From positions 1 through 22,210 of the forward strand of contig CAOKRZ010000007.1 in NCBI GenBank assembly GCA_948471335.1: a stretch of DNA of 22,210 nt. The letters are read 5' to 3'. The notes beneath the pieces were generated by a model. It made no database searches, was not told where the DNA came from, and saw only the letters and a list, made by a program, of their open reading frames with translations. The translations under genes were made by a program, and so were the position numbers. Position 1 is the stretch's first letter; the number at the start of each line of letters is the position of its first letter. This DNA is from an uncultured Christensenella sp. (lineage in GTDB: Bacteria; Bacillota; Clostridia; Christensenellales; UBA1242). Positions 1 to 5,157 of this stretch are shown here, in pieces.

Positions 1-14
1 TGTAATGAGAAATT

Positions 15-299
15 ATGGAAGGAAGAAGAATTCCACCGCCACCACCTCCAAGGCCTTTTGTTGTGCCTCCAAGACCAACTGAGCAAACAACTCAAACTGC
101 GCAAGCTTGGCAAACTGAGGCTCAAGCAACAAATCTGGAGCGACCTGCAGTGCAGCCTTCGCCAGTGCAAGAGGAAGTTAAGGTTGAAGTTAAAGCGGGA
201 AAGAAAGATAATTCAAAACTCATCAAAGCACTTCTCATTGTTTTGAGCGCTTTATGTTTTGGCGCGGGGATTGCGTTTCTGGTTTTGATGTTTATCTAA
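15..299 (+). CDS. Small proline-rich protein with C-terminal membrane anchor, function unknown
   Basis: This is a 94-residue protein that I do not recognise. The N-terminus has a run of six prolines (residues 7-12) followed by Pro/Gln/Thr/Glu-rich low-complexity sequence to about residue 62. A short basic stretch (KAGKKDNSK) then leads into one strongly hydrophobic segment at about residues 69-94, which ends the protein. There is no N-terminal signal peptide, so the likely topology is a cytoplasmic disordered tail held by a C-terminal transmembrane helix (inference). An in-frame TGA at 6-8 limits the start to the ATG at 15. The SD is weak. The TAATGA at 3-8 may be the end of an upstream gene, which would allow translational coupling. 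Length and codon pattern look genuine, but no function can be assigned. Confidence 0.6.
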   Translation: MEGRRIPPPPPPRPFVVPPRPTEQTTQTAQAWQTEAQATNLERPAVQPSPVQEEVKVEVKAGKKDNSKLIKALLIVLSALCFGAGIAFLVLMFI

Positions 300-302
300 A
301 AG

Positions 303-333
303 TTGACAAAATTTTCAGCTTAATATTTATAAA
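303..333 (+). promoter_or_regulatory. Candidate sigma-A promoter for the YwmB-like gene
   Basis: A perfect TTGACA lies at 303-308 and TATAAA at 328-333, with a 19-base spacer that is longer than the usual 17. Transcription would start near 340 and leave about 12 bases before the ATG at 352, with no SD in them. The overlapping TATTTATA offers other -10 registers. Confidence 0.4.
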
Positions 334-351
334 AACGGCAACAATTCTGTT

Positions 352-807
352 ATGAAAAGAGTTGTTGTTTTTTTTATTGCTATGCTTGCGCTTATATGTC
401 CACTTTTTGTGCAAGGTAAAAGTCTGAACACAGATGACGTAACAAAAGTCTGCGTTGTTATGTCTGAAGAGGTTAAATCTTTATGTGAGTGTGAAGTGAT
501 CAAAAACGGAAACCAGTTTTATTACACAATGTCTCTTGAAGAGTATAACAGTTCTTCTTCAATTTTTAAGTCTTATGATGCAATCAATTTGTTTTACGAA
601 AAAGATGTAAGCATGCAAAAACTTTTGAAAGCCCACAACATCACTTCATATTATCTTTCTTCTGTGGAAGGAATGGATGTGCTTTATGGCTATACAAACA
701 ACTTTTCAGATTTTCGAATGGTTGATGGCAAGAAGATCAATGTGCAAATTGTATGGAAAAAATCTGAAACAATCGTTGGCTTTCCTCTTATTGTGACAGG
801 ATATTAA
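352..807 (+). CDS. Secreted YwmB-like protein (tentative)
   Basis: The protein has 151 residues. Residues 1-22 form a clear signal peptide (MKR, then a hydrophobic core, then a VQGK region), so the mature protein is probably outside the membrane. The C-terminal part (about 100-151) reads as alternating beta segments ending in VQIVWKK...IVGFPLIVTGY. This resembles the end of YwmB-family proteins (TATA-box-binding-like fold), which commonly finish with a G-x-P-L-I-x-x-x-Y pattern. In B. subtilis ywmB lies near murAA, spoIID and spoIIQ, and here the next gene is a SpoIIQ-like LytM protein, which supports the idea. Two cysteines (45, 47) could form a disulfide. No SD precedes the ATG. The open reading frame is convincing but the family call is weak. 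Confidence 0.55.
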   Translation: MKRVVVFFIAMLALICPLFVQGKSLNTDDVTKVCVVMSEEVKSLCECEVIKNGNQFYYTMSLEEYNSSSSIFKSYDAINLFYEKDVSMQKLLKAHNITSYYLSSVEGMDVLYGYTNNFSDFRMVDGKKINVQIVWKKSETIVGFPLIVTGY

Positions 808-845
808 CCCCGCGACAAATTGCGACAAAAGAAGCGTGAAAGAAT

Positions 846-875
846 GTATAAACAACTTGACAAGAGGCAATAAAA
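846..875 (+). promoter_or_regulatory. Sigma-F-like promoter of the SpoIIQ-like gene
   Basis: GTATA at 846-850 matches the B. subtilis sigma-F -35 consensus GywTA at every position. Exactly 15 bases later, GGCAATAAAA (866-875) matches the -10 consensus GgnrAnAnTw except at the T. B. subtilis spoIIQ is a classic sigma-F gene. The predicted start near 881 falls just before the GGGAGGT SD. The match is to a consensus from another species, so it remains a prediction. Confidence 0.5.
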
Positions 876-893
876 AGCGTAGGGAGGTAAAAT

Positions 894-1469
894 ATGGAAA
901 TTCAAGAGAAAAACAAGTTTGTTGAGTTTGTGAAAAGGTTTGGATTTGTTATCGCTGCCGCTTTGGTTTTACTTATCGTTGGACTTACGTTCGGCATTAT
1001 GGCGCTCACAAATGGTGGACAAACGCCATCTGTGCCTGTTGTCAATAAGCCGCTCGAATTCTCAATGCCAATGCAAAATGCAAGCATCTTGAAAGATTTT
1101 TCTTCAACAGAGCTTCAGGAGAATGTTACGCTCAATCAATGGGAAGCACATCTTTCAATTGACTTTGCTTCTGAAAACACTGCGGTTTACTCAGTGCTTG
1201 ACGGAACGATTGAGAGCATCACTTCAAGCTATTTGCATGGAAATGTTGTGACAATCAAACATGATGAAGGATTTGTGAGCCAATATTCTTCACTTGGCAA
1301 AGATCTTCTTGTCAAAGTTGGTGACAAAGTGAACGCTGGTCAAAAGATCGGCGACGCTGACAGCACAGCTTCTGGCGAAACAGACATGGGCAACCATCTT
1401 CACTTCACGCTTTCAAAAGACGGCGTGAAAGTTGATCCAAACAACTATCTCGACCTTCAAAACAAATAA
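894..1469 (+). CDS. Membrane-anchored LytM/M23 protein, SpoIIQ-like
   Basis: The protein has 191 residues. A short cytoplasmic N-terminus and one transmembrane helix (about 17-38) lead into an extracytoplasmic LytM (peptidase M23) domain at about 78-186. The zinc ligands are visible: H86 and D90 in HLSID, and the second histidine of H168-L-H170. The catalytic histidine usually found in Y-x-H-L is replaced (Y131-S-S-L134), so hydrolase activity is doubtful. SpoIIQ has this architecture and, in the forespore membrane, partners SpoIIIAH in the engulfment channel. B. subtilis SpoIIQ is longer (about 283 residues) and has a degenerate site. A sigma-F-like promoter and a YwmB-like neighbour favour SpoIIQ over a vegetative cell-wall enzyme. 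The start has a good SD (GGGAGGT). A vegetative M23 protein remains possible. Confidence 0.8.
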   Translation: MEIQEKNKFVEFVKRFGFVIAAALVLLIVGLTFGIMALTNGGQTPSVPVVNKPLEFSMPMQNASILKDFSSTELQENVTLNQWEAHLSIDFASENTAVYSVLDGTIESITSSYLHGNVVTIKHDEGFVSQYSSLGKDLLVKVGDKVNAGQKIGDADSTASGETDMGNHLHFTLSKDGVKVDPNNYLDLQNK

Positions 1470-1492
1470 CAAATTCAACAAACTTCAAAATT

Positions 1493-1516
1493 ATGGCTGC
1501 AAAAGCCATTTTTTTG
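1493..1516 (+). terminator. Intrinsic terminator after the SpoIIQ-like gene
   Basis: ATGGCT (1493-1498) pairs with AGCCAT (1504-1509) around a 5-base loop and is followed by a run of T. It lies 24 bases after the stop codon and separates this gene from acpP. Confidence 0.75.
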
Positions 1517-1536
1517 TGCAAAACCTTCAATATGTT

Positions 1537-1564
1537 TTGTTTTGATTTGAAAATATGATATACT
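1537..1564 (+). promoter_or_regulatory. Extended -10 promoter of acpP
   Basis: TGATATACT (1556-1564) contains an extended TGn and a TATACT -10. TTGTTT at 1537-1542 is a weak -35 with a 16-base spacer. Transcription would start near 1571, directly at the GTGGAGG SD, giving a very short leader. Confidence 0.55.
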
Positions 1565-1581
1565 TTCAAAGTGGAGGAATT

Positions 1582-1812
1582 ATGAAAACCATTGATAAAG
1601 TAAAAAAACTTATTGCTGAACAGCTTTGCATTTCAACAGATGAGATTTCAGATACAGCCAACGTGATTGAAGATCTTGGCGCAGATTCTCTTGATGTTGT
1701 TGAACTTTTGATGACCTTTGAAGATGAATTTGGTGTATCAATCCCAGACGAAGAAGTTGAAAAACTTAAGACAATTCCAGCAATTGTGAAAATAATTGAC
1801 GAACATAAATAA
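1582..1812 (+). CDS. acpP: Acyl carrier protein
   Basis: This is a 76-residue acidic four-helix carrier protein, the usual AcpP length. The phosphopantetheine attachment site is Ser36 in GADSLDVVEL, the family hallmark. After modification by AcpS it would carry acyl chains as thioesters for cytoplasmic type II fatty-acid and phospholipid synthesis. I chose the ATG at 1582 (MKTIDKV) because GTGGAGG sits just upstream. The in-frame ATG at 1555 overlaps the -10 box and adds nine residues unlike any ACP. The gene stands alone between two terminators with its own promoter and no fab or plsX genes beside it, so it is expressed independently here. Identity is secure from the motif and length. Confidence 0.95.
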   Translation: MKTIDKVKKLIAEQLCISTDEISDTANVIEDLGADSLDVVELLMTFEDEFGVSIPDEEVEKLKTIPAIVKIIDEHK

Positions 1813-1816
1813 GGAT

Positions 1817-1846
1817 AAAAAAGAGAGCCGCGGCTCTCTTTTTTTT
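1817..1846 (+). terminator. Strong intrinsic terminator of acpP
   Basis: The stem is a perfect palindrome centred between 1830 and 1831 (GAGAGCCG/CGGCTCTC), flanked by an A-run and at least eight T. It begins a few bases after the acpP stop codon. The A-run would also make it partly active on the opposite strand. Confidence 0.9.
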
Positions 1847-1890
1847 CTAGTAAATATTTCTCTTTTCTTTAAAATTCGGCAGGTTTTGAC

Positions 1891-1917
1891 ATATTGTGAC
1901 TTTAAAAAACATAGTTT
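1891..1917 (+). promoter_or_regulatory. Sigma-E-like promoter of spoIIID, overlapping a possible sigma-A -35
   Basis: ATATT (1891-1895), 14 bases, then CATAGTTT (1910-1917) fits the mother-cell sigma-E pattern (ATATT-type -35, CATACAnT -10) at 5 of 7 informative -10 positions. B. subtilis spoIIID is sigma-E dependent. A TTGACA at 1886-1891 also exists, but its best -10 (CATAGT at 18 bases) matches only 4 of 6. Confidence 0.5.
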
Positions 1918-1936
1918 TATAAAGTGGAGGAAAACT

Positions 1937-2194
1937 ATGAATAACCAATTGTCACAACTTATCTGCTCTATGGCTGGGCATATTTGCAAAACTCATGAGA
2001 CTTTGAGGCAAACTGCAAAGGTTTTTGGACTCAGCAAAAGCACAGTGCATAACTATGTTTCTGTTAAGCTTCGATTTGTTGATCCTGCTTTATATGAAGA
2101 AACAAAGAAGGTGCTTGATGAAAACTTCTGTGAAAAACACATCAGAGGGGGAATGGCTACAAAGCATAAATATGAACTCGAGAAAGGAATTTGA
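1937..2194 (+). CDS. spoIIID: Stage III sporulation regulator SpoIIID
   Basis: This 85-residue DNA-binding protein acts in the mother cell. Residues 23-43 (RQTAKVFGLSKSTVHNYVS) are the helix-turn-helix, nearly identical to the SpoIIID family signature RQTAKVFGVSKSTVHKDV. The C-terminal segment has the conserved K67-HIRGG-x-ATKHKY basic patch that contacts DNA in the family. SpoIIID switches the mother-cell programme between the sigma-E and sigma-K phases. The ATG at 1937 has a GTGGAGG SD seven bases upstream. The longer in-frame extension back to 1796 crosses the acpP terminator and promoter and is rejected. The gene is monocistronic, lying between the acpP terminator and its own, with a sigma-E-like promoter. 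It is good evidence that the organism descends from spore formers. Confidence 0.92.
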   Translation: MNNQLSQLICSMAGHICKTHETLRQTAKVFGLSKSTVHNYVSVKLRFVDPALYEETKKVLDENFCEKHIRGGMATKHKYELEKGI

Positions 2195-2216
2195 TTTTTC
2201 AAATTCCGCTTTTTTT
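2186..2216 (+). terminator. Intrinsic terminator overlapping the spoIIID stop codon
   Basis: GGAATTTGA (2186-2194) pairs perfectly with TCAAATTCC (2199-2207) around a TTTT loop. It is followed by GC and seven T (2210-2216). The left arm contains the last codons and the TGA stop of spoIIID. Confidence 0.8.
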
Positions 2217-2277
2217 AGACAAAAAGTTTGGCATTAACTTTAAGTCTTATGCGTATCAATTTAGGGAGGTGAGAAAA

Positions 2278-2946
2278 ATGAAAAACAAAATTAAATATTC
2301 TTTATGTTCTATGCTGCTGTTTGCGCCACTTCTCCTTAGTGGCTGCGGCGAGGATTCTGCTAGGCTTGAAGACAATATGGCGGAAGAGACGAGCATATAT
2401 TTTTCAGCGCAGGCAGACGGGCATCGCGCGTCAATCAGTGTTGGCGAAAGAGAAAATCCATACATTATTGATGGCTACTGCCAAGAGAAATGTGATTTTT
2501 CTTTGATTGTCGTTGACTTTGACTCAAGTTTAAACGACAGGGTTATTGATGCAAAACTTGTGGTCAATGATAAAGAAAGCAACATTGTGCTTGATCTTAA
2601 CCCAATCTCTCATTCATATATGGTTGACCTTGGATATAAGCTCGACGGAGAAGATCAAGTGAAACTTATTTGCCAAAACTCTGAGTTTACCTTTTCAAAC
2701 ATCGGCAAAGACTTTGCGATCTCTAAAGATGAAGCACTTGAAATTGCCAAGAAAGAGCTTTCTGATGAAATTGCTGCATATTCAAAAGGCAAGACTTTTG
2801 AAGGGGAATGCTATTTGAAAGTTTTGGGCGAAACTGGCGATTTTGATAAACTTTTCTGGTGCTTCACAATTGAAGGCAGAGACGGCAAGACATATAACGT
2901 AATCATTTCAGTTGATGACGGCAGCGTTGTGCAAAGAACAAGATAG
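2278..2946 (+). CDS. Small lipoprotein with PepSY-like C-terminus, function unknown
   Basis: The protein has 222 residues. A basic N-terminus, a hydrophobic core and the lipobox L20-S-G-C23 mark a lipoprotein anchored to the outer face of the membrane through Cys23. The middle (about 45-150) is predicted beta-rich and contains a CQEKC pair that may form a disulfide. The C-terminal 75 residues start with ISKDEALEIAKKEL, contain LFWCFTIEG and end with NVIISVDDGSVVQ. This helix, then strands, then 'D-G' pattern is typical of PepSY-like domains, often in secreted protease inhibitors or membrane-associated regulators. The ATG at 2278 has an excellent SD (GGAGGTGA); a longer frame from 2191 lies over the spoIIID terminator. 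No clear promoter was found upstream. It is followed by a duplicated terminator region. Confidence 0.8.
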   Translation: MKNKIKYSLCSMLLFAPLLLSGCGEDSARLEDNMAEETSIYFSAQADGHRASISVGERENPYIIDGYCQEKCDFSLIVVDFDSSLNDRVIDAKLVVNDKESNIVLDLNPISHSYMVDLGYKLDGEDQVKLICQNSEFTFSNIGKDFAISKDEALEIAKKELSDEIAAYSKGKTFEGECYLKVLGETGDFDKLFWCFTIEGRDGKTYNVIISVDDGSVVQRTR

Positions 2947-2953
2947 AATTGTA

Positions 2954-3014
2954 AAGCGGAATAATAAAAGGCGGGTAACCCTTAATAAGCGGAATAATAA
3001 AAGGCGGGTAACCC
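2954..3014 (+). repeat. Tandem 28-base direct repeat with a 33-base period
   Basis: Bases 2954-2981 are repeated exactly at 2987-3014, with the 5-base spacer TTAAT. Each copy ends in GGCGGGTAACCC. Only the second copy continues into GCC plus a T-run and so forms a complete terminator; the first is a truncated half-hairpin. Confidence 0.95.
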
Positions 3015-3023
3015 GCCTTTTTT
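3001..3023 (+). terminator. Intrinsic terminator of the small lipoprotein gene
   Basis: GGCGGG (3003-3008) pairs with CCCGCC (3012-3017) over a TAA loop, extended by flanking A:T pairs, and is followed by six T. It is GC-rich and strong, and lies within the second copy of the direct repeat. Confidence 0.88.
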
Positions 3024-3025
3024 GT

Positions 3026-3053
3026 TTGTGAAAAAAGTTTTTTGTGCTATAAT
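3026..3053 (+). promoter_or_regulatory. Extended -10 promoter of hflX
   Basis: TGCTATAAT (3045-3053) is a perfect TATAAT with an extended TGn. TTGTGA (3026-3031) is a 4-of-6 -35 at 16 bases. The predicted transcription start, about seven bases past the -10, coincides with the A of the hflX ATG at 3060. Confidence 0.7.
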
Positions 3054-3059
3054 AAAACC

Positions 3060-4166
3060 ATGGCAAAACTTCATTCAACAGAGGATATAAAAGAAAATTG
3101 CATAATAATTGCAGTTTCAACTAAAAAAGAAGATGATATTTCACGAAAGATTGAAGAGACTTCACGCCTTGCGGAAACGGCAGGCTTAAATATCGTGAAA
3201 TGCTTTTATCAAGTGATAAAGGATTTTAATAAGGCGACCGTGCTTGGCAAAGGTAAGCTTGAGGAAATTGCAAGGTATATCGCAGAATGCGACGAAGAGA
3301 TTGACGTTGCAATCATTGACTATCAACTAAGCGGAAGTCAAATGAAAAACCTTACAAACGCGTGGGGAGTAAAAATCGTTGACCGCGTTGGGCTTATCAT
3401 TGACATATTTGCAAAAGGCGCGCAGTCAAGAGAAGCTAAACTTCAAGTGAGGCTTGCGCAAGATAAATACGTGCTTCCTCGTCTTTCTGAAATCGCGGGC
3501 ACAAGCGGGCGTTTTGGTGGCGCGGGCGTCGGAATGCGTGGGCCAGGTGAAACCAAGCTTGAACTTAACAAACGAATTCTCGAAAAAGAAATCGAAAGTC
3601 TGAAAAAACAAATCGAAAAGATCAAAGAACAGCGCCAAGTTTCAAGACGTGAAAGGAACAAGTCTGGGCTTCCAAAGGTTGCAATTGTTGGCTATACAAA
3701 TGCAGGCAAATCAAGCCTTCTTAATGCACTGACGAAAGAGAGCATCTATGCTGACGACAAATACTTTGCAACCCTTGACACGACAAGTCGTAAGCTGTTT
3801 TTGGGCGAGGGCAAATATGCAATCTTGACTGATACTGTCGGCTTTATCAGTGACCTTCCGCATCAGCTTGTTGACGCCTTTTCATCAACCCTTGAAGAAG
3901 CTGCAGACGCTGACCTTATCCTTCACGTTGTTGACATAAGCCTTGACACGAAGACTGATAAGGGCGTTGAATTTGAGATCAATATGAAGGTGACAAATGA
4001 CCTTCTTGACAGTTTGAATGCAACCAAGAATCGCATTGTTGTTTACAACAAAGCTGACAAACTTTCAAAACCTGTTGAGCTTAAAGAAGGGGAAACACTT
4101 ATTTCAACAAAATCTAAACGCGGAATTGATAACCTTATAAAAATCATCGAAAACAATTTATATTAA
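3060..4166 (+). CDS. hflX: Ribosome-associated GTPase HflX
   Basis: HflX is a GTPase that binds the ribosome and splits stalled or stressed 70S particles. This copy has 368 residues, shorter than the roughly 420 typical of the family. The N-terminal HflX domain spans about 1-200 and carries the signature G158-MRGPGETKLE168. A helical linker rich in Glu/Lys/Arg follows. The GTPase domain has P-loop GYTNAGKS (211-218, Lys217), D258-TVGF switch II, N330-KAD and STKSK. I chose the ATG at 3060 (MAKLHST): the TATAAT box lies seven bases upstream, so any longer frame would overlap the promoter. No SD is present, so the mRNA is probably leaderless. The acetyltransferase gene follows after 19 bases and is probably cotranscribed. 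Confidence 0.96.
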   Translation: MAKLHSTEDIKENCIIIAVSTKKEDDISRKIEETSRLAETAGLNIVKCFYQVIKDFNKATVLGKGKLEEIARYIAECDEEIDVAIIDYQLSGSQMKNLTNAWGVKIVDRVGLIIDIFAKGAQSREAKLQVRLAQDKYVLPRLSEIAGTSGRFGGAGVGMRGPGETKLELNKRILEKEIESLKKQIEKIKEQRQVSRRERNKSGLPKVAIVGYTNAGKSSLLNALTKESIYADDKYFATLDTTSRKLFLGEGKYAILTDTVGFISDLPHQLVDAFSSTLEEAADADLILHVVDISLDTKTDKGVEFEINMKVTNDLLDSLNATKNRIVVYNKADKLSKPVELKEGETLISTKSKRGIDNLIKIIENNLY

Positions 4167-4185
4167 AAACTAATGAGAGAGTATT

Positions 4186-4752
4186 ATGAGGCATTTAGGG
4201 ACTATAAAAATTAAAACTGAAAGATTGATTTTAAGAAAAATTACTTTGGCTGATGCACAGGCTTTCTATGAGATCTTGACTGACAAAGCTGTTCTGGAAT
4301 ATCTTGCAGGCATCCCAGAATATACGGGCGTAGAAATGACAGTCGATTATATTTCAAACAAGCTTAGTAAGAAATATGAAAATCCAGATTTCTATGACTG
4401 GGGTATTGAGGAAAAATCAACCCATAAGTTTATTGGGAGAATCTGCGTTTATAAACAAGAAGACGATAGACGTATGGCGAATTTGGTTTGGTATATATCG
4501 CCTTCAACAAGAGGCAAGGGATATATGACAGAAGCTGCAAAAGCTGTAATTAACAAGTTACAAGAGATAGGATTTGAACGTATTGAAGCATTTGCAAATG
4601 TTGACAACATTTCAAGTCATAGAGTCATGGAAAAAGCTGGGATGCAATATGAGGGAACTTTGCGAAGCTATGATTTAAGAAGAGATGATACTTTGTATGA
4701 CGCAAAAATGTATTCGATAATTAAAAAGAAAAAATCAAAAATAAAGGAATAA
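4186..4752 (+). CDS. GNAT acetyltransferase, RimJ/RimL type
   Basis: This 188-residue protein would transfer acetyl from acetyl-CoA to an amine, perhaps the N-terminus of a ribosomal protein or another substrate. Residues 11-18 (TERLILRK) are the usual opening of RimJ/RimL-type enzymes. Motif A, the pyrophosphate loop, is R109-GKGYM114. The N141-x-x-S-x-x-V-x-E-K-A-G-M pattern (141-153) is the characteristic C-terminal motif B. The extreme C-terminus is lysine-rich (KKKKSKIKE). The gene starts 19 bases after hflX with a weak GAGAGA SD and no promoter between, so it is likely in the hflX transcript. A bidirectional terminator follows. The substrate cannot be read from sequence. Confidence 0.88.
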   Translation: MRHLGTIKIKTERLILRKITLADAQAFYEILTDKAVLEYLAGIPEYTGVEMTVDYISNKLSKKYENPDFYDWGIEEKSTHKFIGRICVYKQEDDRRMANLVWYISPSTRGKGYMTEAAKAVINKLQEIGFERIEAFANVDNISSHRVMEKAGMQYEGTLRSYDLRRDDTLYDAKMYSIIKKKKSKIKE

Positions 4753-4756
4753 AAAA

Positions 4757-4784
4757 AAGGACTTGAATAAGCAAGTTCTTTTTT
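4757..4784. terminator. Bidirectional terminator between convergent genes
   Basis: AAGGACTTG (4757-4765) pairs with CAAGTTCTT (4772-4780) with one G:U pair and a 6-base loop. It is flanked by A-runs on the left and T-runs on the right, so it works as a U-run terminator in either direction. It serves both the acetyltransferase and the minus-strand DUF1858 gene. Confidence 0.8.
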
Positions 4785-5013
4785 ACTTCTTCTTTTCGTT
4801 ATAAACTTCGTTGAGTTTTTGGATTAAGAATTCAACATCAACGTCATGAGTCTGGGCAGCCTCTTCAATTGTCTCTTCGCTGCCAAGGTGACAGAAGATG
4901 CAGAACATTCCAAACCCCATAAAAACATCTCCAAGGTTTTTGTCAAGTTCAAGCACGCTGTGAACTGTCATGTCCTTAGTTATTTCTTTTATTTCCTTCG
5001 CTTTCTTTGCCAT
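4783..5013 (-). CDS. DUF1858 / hybrid-cluster-protein-associated redox disulfide domain protein
   Basis: The protein has 76 residues. It opens with a lysine-rich segment and then the family pattern: T-x-D-M-T-V-x-x-V-L-E (13-23), G33-FGMFCIFC41, and ETIEEAAQTHDVD (47-59). C38 and C41 form a CxxC motif, the expected redox-active or metal-binding pair. Members of this family (also called prismane-associated redox disulfide) are common in anaerobes, sometimes beside the hybrid cluster protein. No hcp gene is in this window, so the partner is unknown. An SD (AAAGGAG) lies seven bases before the ATG, and a promoter is recognisable upstream. It is the only minus-strand gene here and converges on the acetyltransferase. 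Confidence 0.85.
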   Translation of the reverse strand: MAKKAKEIKEITKDMTVHSVLELDKNLGDVFMGFGMFCIFCHLGSEETIEEAAQTHDVDVEFLIQKLNEVYNEKKK

Positions 5014-5037
5014 GATATAACTCCTTTAACGGAATAT

Positions 5038-5066
5038 ATTGTAAACAAAACGAAAACAAAAATCAA
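5038..5066 (-). promoter_or_regulatory. Sigma-A promoter of the DUF1858 gene
   Basis: On the minus strand TTGATT (5066-5061) and TACAAT (5043-5038) are separated by exactly 17 bases. The -10 differs from TATAAT at one base and the -35 matches 4 of 6. The implied leader is about 20 bases and contains the SD. Confidence 0.65.
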
Positions 5067-5125
5067 TAAATTTGAAATGAAAAATAAATTCGTGATCAAA
5101 AAATGTCTTTTTTTGGCGCATTGAA

Positions 5126-5152
5126 ATATTTGAAGACTTAGGCTCATAACTT
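5126..5152 (+). promoter_or_regulatory. Sigma-E-like promoter of the PRC-barrel gene
   Basis: ATATT (5126-5130), 14 bases, then CATAACTT (5145-5152) has the same spacing and a closely related -10 as the site before spoIIID. The expected start at about 5158-5160 coincides with the ATG. A TTGAAA (5121-5126) with CATAAC at 18 bases is a weaker sigma-A alternative. Confidence 0.45.
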
Positions 5153-5157
5153 AAAGT

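Noticed and set aside
857..862. TTGACA upstream of the SpoIIQ-like gene as a sigma-A -35
   Set aside because: At 17 bases downstream lies the SD (GGGAGG), not a -10, and no usable -10 exists at 16-18 bases. The overlapping sigma-F-like site fits better.
1555..1581. Upstream ATG for acpP adding nine residues
   Set aside because: It overlaps the -10 box, has no SD and gives an N-terminus unlike any acyl carrier protein.
1796..1936. N-terminal extension of SpoIIID by 47 residues
   Set aside because: It runs through the acpP terminator and the spoIIID promoter. The ATG at 1937 has an ideal SD and gives the family's usual length.
4846..5124. Plus-strand 92-codon frame opposite the DUF1858 gene
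   Set aside because: The minus-strand gene has a family match, SD and promoter; the plus frame has none and is antisense to it.
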